Part shown: one piece after another, positions 8,788 to 17,155 of the stretch
Layout of the letters: each line of letters starts with the position of its first letter
Numbering within the stretch: position 1 is the stretch's first letter
Assembly: GCF_001045445.1 (NCBI RefSeq)
Contig: NZ_LFNF01000002.1
Coordinates: 372,001-436,000 of the forward strand
Source of the DNA: Chryseobacterium sp. BLS98
GTDB lineage: Bacteria; Bacteroidota; Bacteroidia; Flavobacteriales; Weeksellaceae
DNA: 64,000 bases
Reading direction: 5' to 3'
Position numbers and translations under genes: made by a program
The notes under the pieces: generated by a model
Told to the model about the DNA's origin: nothing
The model's input: the letters and a program-made list of their open reading frames with translations, nothing else
The model's database searches: none

Positions 8788-9771
8788 TTACTTTACTTCC
8801 CAGACGATGTCTACAAACCACTTTTTTGAATCTTTGATTTCTCCTACCCTTTTAAAATCTGATTTTCCTCTCAGCTCTTCTATTTTTTCTGCGGAAAATT
8901 TCTGTGAAACCTCCATGTCGATGAGCTCATTTTCTTCAAATGAGATATGGTCTTTCCCTATCGTTACCGTTTGATTCGGCAGGCTTACCAGAAAACTTCT
9001 GCAGGCTCCGCTTACAGGATCGTAGGTTTGATAATGCTGAAACTGTTCCAGGTCAAAGTTGGCATCGAGCTCCCTGTTGATACGGGTAAGCAGATTAAGG
9101 TTAAAAGCCGCAGTAATTCCGTTTTTATCGTTATAGGCATTTAAAATTGTATGGGGATTTTTTTTAAGATCGAAACCAATCAGCAGCTTATCTCCTGAAG
9201 CCAGGTTTTGGTTCAAATCATAAAGGAAATTTTCAGCTTCCACTATATCCATATTGCCGATATTGCTTCCCAGAAACAGGATCACCTTCTTCCTGTCTGA
9301 TAATGAAGCGGCCTTTTGAAGCATTTCAAAGTACTCTCCTTCCAGGACAACTGTTTTCAGATCCGGTAGCTCCCCGCTTAGTTTTTCATTTAAAATGGAA
9401 AGAATATTACCGGAAATATCGATGGGCATATAGGTAAAATCGGTTTTCTTTTCAACGAGGTATTTGAGTAAAAAAGTAGATTTCATAGCATCTCCTGCTC
9501 CTAATTCTATCAGGTCAAAAGGTGCATTTTCCGGGATGATGAGGCTGGCGATAACTGCGGTTTTATTTTTGAAGATATCAAGTTCACATTGAGTAAGGTA
9601 GTATTCGGGCATGGCCATAATTTCCTGGAAAATGCGGTCGCCTGATTTATCATAAAAATATTTGGAAGATAACCTTTTCGGAATGCTTTTCAAGCCATTC
9701 AGGACATCGGAATGAAAACTGCCGGCATGACGGTCCTCAACCATTGCATGTGGTTTTAACTGTAAATTCAT
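8788..9771 (-). CDS. egtD: L-histidine N-alpha-methyltransferase EgtD
   Basis: A 327-residue SAM-dependent enzyme that trimethylates histidine to hercynine, the first step of ergothioneine synthesis. Hallmarks are YFYDKSGDRIFQEIMAMPEYY, the SAM loop LIELGAGDAMKS (residues 87-98), PIDIS, LFLGSNIGN and GFDLKKNP; the final third holds EVSQKFS, near the substrate-binding end of the family. Length matches other EgtD proteins. It is the first gene of the operon egtD-egtB-egtV-egtU; the C-S lyase EgtE that ends the pathway is not in the window. No canonical promoter was found in the 300 bases upstream. Confidence 0.94.
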   Translation of the reverse strand: MNLQLKPHAMVEDRHAGSFHSDVLNGLKSIPKRLSSKYFYDKSGDRIFQEIMAMPEYYLTQCELDIFKNKTAVIASLIIPENAPFDLIELGAGDAMKSTFLLKYLVEKKTDFTYMPIDISGNILSILNEKLSGELPDLKTVVLEGEYFEMLQKAASLSDRKKVILFLGSNIGNMDIVEAENFLYDLNQNLASGDKLLIGFDLKKNPHTILNAYNDKNGITAAFNLNLLTRINRELDANFDLEQFQHYQTYDPVSGACRSFLVSLPNQTVTIGKDHISFEENELIDMEVSQKFSAEKIEELRGKSDFKRVGEIKDSKKWFVDIVWEVK

Positions 9772-10076
9772 ATGTTTTAATTTGTGTGGTTTTTAGTTCA
9801 CTACAACTATCTTGCCGCTCCAACATTAAATTCCATAAAACACCCTTAGTTTCAGCTTAATAAATATATTAATTTTATATGTAGGATAAGAATTTAAAAA
9901 TGCTATTCGCCCGATCGATATTAACTAACAGGGAGTTTTTTAACGCGAAGAATGATTGATGATTCTTCATATTTAAGAACAGGAAAGGTGGGATCAACTT
10001 TTGTTGACCTCATGAAGCGACTGTTTTATTGTTTAAAACTGCGAAAAAAGCAGATTTGTAATACTATAAATGCTTA
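9772..10076. other. Intergenic gap upstream of egtD
   Basis: About 305 AT-rich bases between egtD and the acyltransferase gene. It should hold the egtD promoter on the minus strand, but no TANNTTTG with a spaced TTG was found, and no hairpin or ORF stands out. Confidence 0.5.
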
Positions 10077-11216
10077 TTAATCTGGTGATTTTTGATCAGA
10101 TTTGATTTTATTGATCAAAGGATTCGCGTACATGGCAAGAAAATACTCTCTGGAAACCGTATCGGAAGGGTCGATGCGCATTTCGAGCCTGCGTACAAAC
10201 AGCTGTTTTTCCTGTTCGGTATATGCCGAAGCATAAGTATCGGTATTGTGGAGAAGATCATAAGCGATAAACTTGGTGGGCCAAAGTTTATAGTTCTGTA
10301 TGATGGAATCGTCAATCATCTGGGCAATCGCCTGCAGCTGCTTATTTTTGTTTTCAAGATGCGCTACATCGTCCAGTTCTCTATCCAGTACGGTTCCCGC
10401 ATGGATGTGGATTCTTTTCTTTTGCCCCAGTACCCCGCTCAGCATGGTCATAAAATCTTCATCCTTGCCTTTTATGTATTCCTCATCCCTATGCCTGGCC
10501 AGAAGCTGAGGCATTTTTAAGGAATCAGTAGGATCGTATTCGTAAGAGATGGATATGGGAACTATTTTGAGTGTTTTAAAATAATCCGTCAAAGAAAGAT
10601 CGCCCGCAACCATCGCCAGCATCTTTAAAACGCCTTGCTGGGTAGCATCGTTTCCGTCTTTGGTACGGCCTTCCCGCTGGGCAATCCACACGGAACGTTT
10701 TTCAACATGTAAAAGCTGCTCAATATATTCAGACATGGTCTGGGAACTTTTCAGCTGCTCACGGATCGAAAGCCCTCTCTGAACCAGAAAGTTACGGTTC
10801 AGCTTGGCCAGTACGTGTAAAAATGTTTTCTGAACCAGGTTATCACCAATTGCGGAAGAGGTCATGATAAACTCTTTTTCAAGCAGCACCAGATTCAGCA
10901 GCGAAGTATCCAAAACAATGTCCCTGTGGTTGGAAACGAAAAGATAAGGCGTGTTCTGATCAAGTTTTTCAAATCCCGAAGTCGTTAAACCTTCAGAACT
11001 CTTCGCCAGGATCTGACGAATCGTGTGGGCAATGAATTGGTGCTGGAAATCGCTTATCGAATGAATATTTTTAAACTGTTCCCTCCAGACCTGCTTATCA
11101 ACATCCGGAAAGGTGAACCCCATCAGTGCCGTCATCATAGGATCACGGGCGATTCCCCGCAATGCTTCATTTACTTCATGATCATAAAAAGGCCTGATTT
11201 CATCGAACTTCGACAT
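10077..11216 (-). CDS. PlsC-like 1-acylglycerol-3-phosphate acyltransferase family protein
   Basis: The ATG at 11216 (MSKFDEIRPFYDHEV) is chosen; an in-frame TTG upstream adds an implausible MFFCKIV start. The 379-residue product carries the acyltransferase blocks of the PlsC family: NHRDIVLD (block I; the usual NHxxxxD), REGRTKDG (the block III FPEGTR-like site) and VPISISYEYDP (block IV). No clear membrane helix is seen. It would transfer an acyl chain to a glycerol-phosphate-type acceptor, probably at the inner membrane face. It is monocistronic and not obviously tied to neighbours. Proteins of this long, soluble-looking type are common in Bacteroidetes; the exact acceptor is unknown. Confidence 0.78.
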   Translation of the reverse strand: MSKFDEIRPFYDHEVNEALRGIARDPMMTALMGFTFPDVDKQVWREQFKNIHSISDFQHQFIAHTIRQILAKSSEGLTTSGFEKLDQNTPYLFVSNHRDIVLDTSLLNLVLLEKEFIMTSSAIGDNLVQKTFLHVLAKLNRNFLVQRGLSIREQLKSSQTMSEYIEQLLHVEKRSVWIAQREGRTKDGNDATQQGVLKMLAMVAGDLSLTDYFKTLKIVPISISYEYDPTDSLKMPQLLARHRDEEYIKGKDEDFMTMLSGVLGQKKRIHIHAGTVLDRELDDVAHLENKNKQLQAIAQMIDDSIIQNYKLWPTKFIAYDLLHNTDTYASAYTEQEKQLFVRRLEMRIDPSDTVSREYFLAMYANPLINKIKSDQKSPD

Positions 11217-11470
11217 GGAATGATTTAAAATTAATACTATTTTGCAAAAGAACAAAAATTTATCGAGGGGACATTACAATGTTTGTTAAAGTATTATGAT
11301 TGACGTTTAAGTTTAGAGGAATGCCCCGTTCTGATCGTGGTAGCCCATTTTTATCGGCCTAGGAAGCTGTAGCGCTAAAAAAAATAAAAATTGATCCGTT
11401 AAAAAAACATTTATGTTTCGACGATTCCTTAAAAAATAGATAAGCAGAGAGTCAAATTCCCACTGTTTGA

Positions 11471-11606
11471 GTGCGGACCAAACATTGAACCGAAGAAGAA
11501 ACATTCAATCCGCACGAGTTTTGGGAATTTTAGGAGCAAATTTTATTTTTAGCGAAAGATTCCAAGCCTTGAATTTTTGGTTCCTTTTGTTTCAAGACAA
11601 AAGAAC
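11471..11606. repeat. Intergenic repeat-like segment with inverted repeats
   Basis: The gap 11217-11625 has no convincing gene. Within it GTGCGGA (11471-11477) pairs with TCCGCAC (11509-11515), flanking two near copies of AACATTGAAC/AACATTCAAT. Further right, GTTCCTTTTGT pairs with ACAAAAGAAC around a 6-base loop (about 11580-11606). From memory, similar sequences recur between genes in Chryseobacterium; this was not checked. The right-hand hairpin could also act as a terminator for the lipoprotein gene at 11626. Confidence 0.35.
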
Positions 11607-11625
11607 AATTGAAAAAAATAATCAA

Positions 11626-12171
11626 TTATTTTACCTTTTCCAGCAGATACAGCTTAGCACCGGAAAAAGCCAGTTTAGGCATCAGGTTTCCTTCCAACAC
11701 CATTGTTTTATTATTCACATCAATCACGGAAATGTAATTGTTGGAATTGTATTCTATATAGTTTTCTTTTTCTTTTGTAACCGGATTCTTTCCAAATTCC
11801 ATAGAATATTTTACCCAGTCTTCATCGCCGGAACTGCAGTGTACGGGCTTGAATTTGGATTTTTTAGCCTTGAAAACAATCTGGTCGTAGCTGTCCGTAC
11901 ACTCGGAAGTGAATGAGCTTTCCGGATTCTGATCGTTTGAAAATTCTTCAAAAGAGCCTTTGTAAACTCCTACCACTTTCCAAGTTCCGTCTACACGGTC
12001 TTCATCTATTTTCCCTTTGGCTTTGCTCACGGCCCAGCTGATCCCGTTTACGGTTCCTTTTACAGCTTTGTAGCCTACTTTGGCAACTCCTGTCACTACT
12101 TTGGTTGCAGTTCTTACCACACAGGAATTTAGAATAAGAACGGCTGAAAGGAGGAATATTACTTTTTTCAT
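11626..12171 (-). CDS. Small lipoprotein, lipocalin-like C-terminal part
   Basis: A 181-residue protein with a lipoprotein signal: MKKVIFLLSAVLILNSC, Cys17 lipidated. Residues 18-55 are rich in Val, Gly, Ala and Lys (TKVVTGVAKVGYKAVKGTV), resembling a glycine-zipper stretch. From about 62, GTWKVVGVYKGSFEEF and later ENYIEYNSNNYISVIDVNNKTMVLEG resemble the strands of small lipocalin-like lipoproteins common in Bacteroidetes. It stands alone between a hairpin terminator and the repeat-like segment. Function unknown; probably anchored in the outer or inner membrane. Confidence 0.75.
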   Translation of the reverse strand: MKKVIFLLSAVLILNSCVVRTATKVVTGVAKVGYKAVKGTVNGISWAVSKAKGKIDEDRVDGTWKVVGVYKGSFEEFSNDQNPESSFTSECTDSYDQIVFKAKKSKFKPVHCSSGDEDWVKYSMEFGKNPVTKEKENYIEYNSNNYISVIDVNNKTMVLEGNLMPKLAFSGAKLYLLEKVK

Positions 12172-12260
12172 TTGTCAGTTTTTTTATCGTAGCGAAGATA
12201 GGGTTTTTGAAAAATATCTTTTGAAAATTAGTAGCAAGAATAACATACGATACAGTTAAA

Positions 12261-12290
12261 ATAGGCCTGACTCATCTTAGTCAGGCCTAT
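12261..12290 (-). terminator. Hairpin terminator after the delta-60 repeat gene
   Basis: Perfect 12-bp stem ATAGGCCTGACT / AGTCAGGCCTAT with loop CATCTT, 50 bases past the stop of the minus-strand gene at 12341. The minus strand continues TTTTAAC. Confidence 0.75.
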
Positions 12291-12340
12291 TATTCATACT
12301 TTAAACCACGTAAATTACCCGTATAAAGCACATCAATTCT

Positions 12341-13867
12341 TTATTTTTTTATAAACTGAACAGCTTTTGAATGCTCAAGTTTCAGCCAATAGCTTCCTTT
12401 GCTGAGATCCTGAACCTTAATCCCTTTTCCTGCTATGTAAGAACCTGCCTTAACTTTTTGTCCGGCAGCATTATAAATAACAAAATCCTCATTTTTCACA
12501 CTTGAAAGGTAAAGAATGTCTGTGACAGGATTTGGAAATAATTTCATTTGCGGGGTCAGGACTACAGACTCGGTGCTTAAGAAATTCATATTATAGTTTA
12601 CCTTCATATTAAAGAGATCACCATACGTATTCTTCTGAACTGTAAGAATGAAGCCATCGTCTCCATTCAAAAAAACATCTGCAACAGAACTGATATTGGC
12701 AGGAACTTTAAACAAGCCACCCGTCCCAAAGGATGCATCACTAACTCCGTTGGTATTATATTTTAATATTGTTGCTGCATATTCAACCGGTGAATCACTT
12801 TTGTAATAAGAAGAAAAAATATACACATGATGATCTATTTCCATAATTCTATGCGGAATGTGCACACTCCATTGTCCGAATCCAGATTCCACTTTCCCAC
12901 CATTTCCAAACGATGTATCTATTGCTCCCGAGCGCAGGTATCTGGAACCTCTTACATAACTATTTGCAGAACTCACATCCACATAATTTGCGGTCAGGAT
13001 CTTACCGTCTTCCTGGATATTATAGTCATAAATAGTAATATCTCTTGGGACATAAACATAGCCATTATCTCCGAAACTGGCATCGGGTATTCCATTTAAA
13101 AAATGACAGGTCCACACATCTGTCTGTGTATAGTTCCCACTATTATTATAATAGAACGACGTGGCAAAGTTGTATATTTTACCATTCTTAATTCTGGTTT
13201 GTTTCAGGGTTTGAAATTTATAATCGCGGTCTATCAATATTGAGCTGAAACCATTATTCCCGAAGCTGGTATCGATCGTCCCGTTGGGCAAAATTTTGCA
13301 AAGTTTGGTATACGTTTTTGAAGGATTACCAACGGTTGTACTATAAACAACAAAAATTTGATTAGCCTCATCCTTCATTAAATTCCCGTAGGTCAATGTA
13401 GTCGGTGTAAAAAGAAAATCAGCAAGCTTAAAACCATTATCTCCGAAAGAAGTATCAATGCTTCCATTTCCTGTAATCTTAACAAGATAAGCTTTCATAT
13501 TGGCAGAGCAGGAAAGGATAATGGAGTTATCATCCAGCGTCACAGAACCTTGCACTGTAATTTGTCCCGGATTGTTTGGATAAGCTGGAATACTTAAAAG
13601 TCCATTGGTTCCAAAAGTTGTGTCCGGTGTTCCATCGTAATTATATTTGGTAATAAAATATGTTTTGGAGGTAAAAGAGCCGGTATCGTAGTAGCCAATA
13701 TTGACTGTTTTCTGATCAGCAGTATAGAAGGTTTTCATGTTATATTCCCTGTTTTGAGTAGGGGGAATATTGACAAAAAGTTTTCCACTTGTTCCATAAT
13801 TGGCATCAACCACCTGGCCGGAAACAGAAACAAAACTTAAAAAGAAAAAGAATATAAGTTTTCTCAT
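12341..13867 (-). CDS. Secreted delta-60 repeat protein with T9SS sorting domain
   Basis: A 508-residue exported protein. Residues 1-17 form a signal peptide (MRKLIFFFFLSFVSVSG). At least six delta-60 repeats with the core D-[TA]-[ST]-FG-x-x-G are visible: DTTFGTNG, DTSFGDNG, DTSFGNNG, DASFGDNG, DTSFGNGG and DASFGTGG, spaced roughly 55-75 residues apart. The last 75 residues (MKLFPNPVTDILYLSS, YNAAGQKV, YWLKLEHSKAVQFIKK) are a type A type IX secretion C-terminal sorting signal. The protein should cross the outer membrane by T9SS and be released or attached. Such repeats likely form a beta-propeller-like scaffold; no catalytic site is seen. A -7 element TATTTTTG lies just upstream at 13890-13897. 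Confidence 0.88.
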   Translation of the reverse strand: MRKLIFFFFLSFVSVSGQVVDANYGTSGKLFVNIPPTQNREYNMKTFYTADQKTVNIGYYDTGSFTSKTYFITKYNYDGTPDTTFGTNGLLSIPAYPNNPGQITVQGSVTLDDNSIILSCSANMKAYLVKITGNGSIDTSFGDNGFKLADFLFTPTTLTYGNLMKDEANQIFVVYSTTVGNPSKTYTKLCKILPNGTIDTSFGNNGFSSILIDRDYKFQTLKQTRIKNGKIYNFATSFYYNNSGNYTQTDVWTCHFLNGIPDASFGDNGYVYVPRDITIYDYNIQEDGKILTANYVDVSSANSYVRGSRYLRSGAIDTSFGNGGKVESGFGQWSVHIPHRIMEIDHHVYIFSSYYKSDSPVEYAATILKYNTNGVSDASFGTGGLFKVPANISSVADVFLNGDDGFILTVQKNTYGDLFNMKVNYNMNFLSTESVVLTPQMKLFPNPVTDILYLSSVKNEDFVIYNAAGQKVKAGSYIAGKGIKVQDLSKGSYWLKLEHSKAVQFIKK

Positions 13868-13889
13868 AATCAGGTTATTATTTTTTGGG

Positions 13890-13897
13890 CAAAAATA
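13890..13897 (-). promoter_or_regulatory. -7 promoter element TATTTTTG for the delta-60 gene
   Basis: Exact match to the Bacteroidetes TANNTTTG element on the minus strand, 23 bases before the ATG. No TTG at the -33 distance was found, so the assignment is tentative. Confidence 0.35.
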
Positions 13898-14078
13898 GTT
13901 TTTTTTCGCTAAAGTTGAATAACCTGTTCATTAGGGTACAAAGAAAGAAGGCGATACTCAGTAAGGACAGCAAAATTTGTAATCTGTGATTTGTATTAGT
14001 GGAAATTTATCCTCAATAAAACAGAAAATTGGTGGCAGAATTTCAAACAAAGCAAGATGATGAAAAAATTCTGTTACA

Positions 14079-14633
14079 CTATGCCTCAACCTCTTGTAGA
14101 GTCAATACCGTTACCCTCCTACACATCCACTTCCTCAGCCTCCACACCGGCACATACACAAAAACCACAGACAACATCCCCGCCAGCACCCCAACAAGCA
14201 CCGCCATCGCCGTAGCATCCAGCTTATAATCTTTTGAGAAATTGTACTGTCCTATAAAGAGCAGGGAGAATACTAATGAACCTGTGATCAGGCCGTGTAA
14301 GATGCTTAGTTTGGTCATTAATTTTTTAATATTCAGCTGTTCGTCTACTGTAAACTCTATAGCTTCCTGGCTGGCGGCATCGGTTACCCTTTTGATGATA
14401 TCAATGGTAAGCACTACGGGAAGGAAGATGGCCATTGGCAGGGTAAGGCGGGCCAGATTTTGTGTTCCTGAAAAGAAATGGGTGTATCCCAGTTCCTGAA
14501 AGCTGGCGTAAGCAATAATGAAATTGAAAAATACGTTGGGAAGGACATAATAAATCGTACGCTTAATTAAAAAGCGTTTCAGCGTGGTTTTCTTGAGTTT
14601 TTTAGGGGGTGGCGGCTTCAGTTTAAATTTCAT
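14079..14633 (-). CDS. Four-helix membrane protein, last gene of the lipid/polyketide operon
   Basis: A 184-residue protein not assigned to a family. It starts with a basic, proline-rich segment (MKFKLKPPPPKKLKK), then shows about four membrane helices: YYVLPNVFFNFIIAY, LTLPMAIFLPVVLTI, LSILHGLITGSLVFSLLFI and MAVLVGVLAGMLSVVFVYV, with a basic loop RLRKWMCRR near the C-terminus. It begins 2 bases after the stop of the acyltransferase gene, so it belongs to the operon. A part in moving or accommodating the lipid product at the inner membrane is possible, but nothing in the sequence proves it. Confidence 0.7.
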   Translation of the reverse strand: MKFKLKPPPPKKLKKTTLKRFLIKRTIYYVLPNVFFNFIIAYASFQELGYTHFFSGTQNLARLTLPMAIFLPVVLTIDIIKRVTDAASQEAIEFTVDEQLNIKKLMTKLSILHGLITGSLVFSLLFIGQYNFSKDYKLDATAMAVLVGVLAGMLSVVFVYVPVWRLRKWMCRRVTVLTLQEVEA

Positions 14634-14635
14634 AG

Positions 14636-15883
14636 CTACGAGGTCAGTAGTTCAATGGCTTTGTTTTTAATGGTAACGGCTTCTTCTTTGGGGAGGAAAT
14701 CCTCATTGGACATCAACGTGAAATCCATTTGCTGGTTGTACATTGTTGCGACCAAAGTGTTTGAATTCAGCCAAGGAAAAGCAACCGTCGGGCTGAAGAC
14801 CGTTTCCACTTTAAAATGTTTATAATCACTTGGGATATTGATCCTTCCCATATTGGAAAGCGTTATATCATGCCCGCCTTTACTGGATTTCATCATGGAA
14901 ACCATACGTTCAGCGACCGGATGCATCTGCTCACCCATCCACAGAAGCTCTCTGGCCTCCATTTTTTCTATTTTTTCTACAAGATCTTTTTTGATCCGTC
15001 TGGCGTTGTCCAGGACATCCGTGTTTCCTTTTTTTAATGACAATTCAACGGTTGGCGCGAAAGCAAATACATGATCCTGTCTGATCTCCGGAATAAAATG
15101 GCGCACATCTACCGGACTGATCACCTTACCTTTTGCCTGCTTTCCCTGAATCTCCTGAAAAGCCTGCATAAATGATGAACAGAGCAAAGCATGTACAGAA
15201 ACACCATGAGTTTTGGCCTTTCCCGTTACTTGCGCAGTTGTATCTGAATTCAACTTCCAATGGACAGCGTAATTTTTTCCGAGGTTTCTTATCTTACTTT
15301 TTCGCTGCATGAGAAAAAATAGCCGGGCCATCATCAGGTAAAAACGGGCTTTGCGCTTCTTTTTTTTCATATTGAAATCCAAAGGCAGAAAATCATCTAC
15401 AGAACTGAATACCTCATAAGGCTGCAACTCCAGATCAGGATCATCCAGCAAAGCAAGAAGTTCCTTCATCATGGTGACAAGGGAAGTTCCGTCGCAGATA
15501 CAGTGAGGCAATACCCAGAGAATTTCCGATACATCCTGTCCTTTGATCCAAACCAATTGGGCCAGTGGCTTTTTTTCATCTTTAAACAGCCGGAACCATT
15601 CAGTTTCGGATTCCTGCAGCCAGTCTTCATCAGTCTTTCGCTCAACAATACGGAGCGGAATAGGTTCAATATCTTTTTCCTCTATAAAAAACGGATACTT
15701 TTTACTGCTGTTATCAATCCTTGTTCTCAGCAAAGGATGTTTTTGCTGGATTTTTTCTAAAGCAGCCTTAAAGTTTTCCTCAGGGATATTTCCCTTGATT
15801 TTTGCCGTAAATACACAATTGACAGGTGTTTCAGGATCAACATACATGATCCGTTCCACCATCATTAAATTTCGCCTGATCAT
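14636..15883 (-). CDS. Condensation-fold acyltransferase (PapA/alcohol acyltransferase type), second copy
   Basis: A 415-residue member of the chloramphenicol acetyltransferase/NRPS condensation superfamily. The active-site motif reads LPHCICDGTS; the catalytic His and the Asp-Gly of HHxxxDG remain, but the first His is Pro. Other family marks are the N-terminal QQKHPLLRTRID, SPVDVRHFIPE and ITLSNMGRINIP. It is a clear paralogue of the 423-aa gene just upstream, with which it overlaps by 4 bases. PapA-type enzymes esterify hydroxyls of lipids or sugars with polyketide acyl chains; here two such enzymes sit with a double glycosyltransferase and two lipid megasynthases, which suggests two acylation sites on a glycolipid (inference). 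Confidence 0.8.
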   Translation of the reverse strand: MIRRNLMMVERIMYVDPETPVNCVFTAKIKGNIPEENFKAALEKIQQKHPLLRTRIDNSSKKYPFFIEEKDIEPIPLRIVERKTDEDWLQESETEWFRLFKDEKKPLAQLVWIKGQDVSEILWVLPHCICDGTSLVTMMKELLALLDDPDLELQPYEVFSSVDDFLPLDFNMKKKKRKARFYLMMARLFFLMQRKSKIRNLGKNYAVHWKLNSDTTAQVTGKAKTHGVSVHALLCSSFMQAFQEIQGKQAKGKVISPVDVRHFIPEIRQDHVFAFAPTVELSLKKGNTDVLDNARRIKKDLVEKIEKMEARELLWMGEQMHPVAERMVSMMKSSKGGHDITLSNMGRINIPSDYKHFKVETVFSPTVAFPWLNSNTLVATMYNQQMDFTLMSNEDFLPKEEAVTIKNKAIELLTS

Positions 15884-17151
15884 AATACTGCTATAGGGTC
15901 TAATTGTAATTTCACCGTCTGAATCACCTCATCACGAATGGCTAAGGCTTCAGCATACGGTAAGTATCCTTCACTTCCTACAAATGAAAAATCCATTTCC
16001 CCTCTGAATGTTGAAGTTACCATCGTTGTGGTATTCCCCAACGGACCAATCACAGACGGACTGAAAATGGTATCCAGTGTAAATTCTTTATATTGATGAG
16101 GAATCTGAATACGTCCCAGATTGGAAAACATACAGTCGTTGGAAGATTTGCCATGCTTTAAAAGCTTGGTGAAATTTTTCAAGGCATCATGAGCAGACTC
16201 CATCACCATCATGGTAATGTAAGGATTCAGTTTGGAGGTTTTCTTTTCTACAGACTCCTGCATCATCCACAAATTATCTGAAAAACTCACTTTATCATCG
16301 GATGACACTACGATCATCAAACCGAAAGCAAAGATATGATCGTCCTTGATCTGTGGAGCAAAACGCCTGATATCTACCGGACAGGAAACTTTATTAAAAG
16401 CCGCCTCTCCCCTTACCTTTTTAAATGCATGAAGCAGCACAGCGCTTAAAAATGTATTGACAGTAACCTCCTGTGACTTGCAATAGGAAATCAGTTCCTT
16501 ACTCATCTCTTTGTCAAATTTCCAGTGAATCAGATAGTCGTTTTGCCGGTCAATCACTTTTTTACTAACAGGAATACATTTGATAGCCGTTGCCGCCACT
16601 CTGCCGATGACCTTCGCTTTCAATTTTTGGTAGCGGCTTGTAAGAATCGCTTCCGGGACCACATCATGAATTCCAAGAATAGGATGTTCTACCCCGATTT
16701 CAGCCGATGGATTGTCCAAAATTGTTAAAAATTCATAGAGAAAAGCCATCGCAGAACCCCCATCACATAAACAGTGATGAAAAGAAAAAAGCATATCCGA
16801 AACCTCCTCTCCTTTGATCCATACAAACCGGAGAAGGGGTTGCTGTCCAAAATCAAATAAAGTCTGCCACTCCCTTCTAGACTCTTCCTGCCAGTCATCT
16901 TCCCCTTTTCTGGAAACGATCCGTATCGGGATTTGCGGATATGTTTCCAGCACTTCAAACCAGGGAATATTGTCTTTATCATAATTGATGAGTGCTCTCA
17001 GCCAGGGATGTTTACCCTGAAGCTGATTCAGGGCATTTTGGATATTTTCTTCTTGAAAAGTACCATGCAGCCGAAACGGAATTACTGCATTGAATGGTTC
17101 TGTTCCGTCTCCTAAAAGCATACGCTCACCAAATAACAATTTTCGTCGCAT
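15880..17151 (-). CDS. Condensation-fold acyltransferase (PapA/alcohol acyltransferase type), first copy
   Basis: A 423-residue acyltransferase of the condensation superfamily with the intact motif FHHCLCDGGS (HHxxxDG). Shared landmarks with its neighbour are QLQGKHPWLRALINYD, WIKGEEVSDMLFSF, SCPVDIRRFAPQI, CMFSNLGRIQIP and EMDFSFVGSEGYLP. No carrier-protein, adenylation or membrane domain is present, so it acts as a free-standing enzyme taking acyl chains from the ACP or acyl-CoA. It starts 4 bases after the glycosyltransferase stop and overlaps the second copy by 4 bases. Tandem duplication followed by divergence is the likely origin. Substrate is unknown. Confidence 0.82.
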   Translation of the reverse strand: MRRKLLFGERMLLGDGTEPFNAVIPFRLHGTFQEENIQNALNQLQGKHPWLRALINYDKDNIPWFEVLETYPQIPIRIVSRKGEDDWQEESRREWQTLFDFGQQPLLRFVWIKGEEVSDMLFSFHHCLCDGGSAMAFLYEFLTILDNPSAEIGVEHPILGIHDVVPEAILTSRYQKLKAKVIGRVAATAIKCIPVSKKVIDRQNDYLIHWKFDKEMSKELISYCKSQEVTVNTFLSAVLLHAFKKVRGEAAFNKVSCPVDIRRFAPQIKDDHIFAFGLMIVVSSDDKVSFSDNLWMMQESVEKKTSKLNPYITMMVMESAHDALKNFTKLLKHGKSSNDCMFSNLGRIQIPHQYKEFTLDTIFSPSVIGPLGNTTTMVTSTFRGEMDFSFVGSEGYLPYAEALAIRDEVIQTVKLQLDPIAVL

Positions 17152-17155
17152 AGGC

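Noticed and set aside
11467-11916. 149-codon plus-strand frame
   Set aside because: It is antisense to a convincing lipoprotein and crosses repeat-like DNA.
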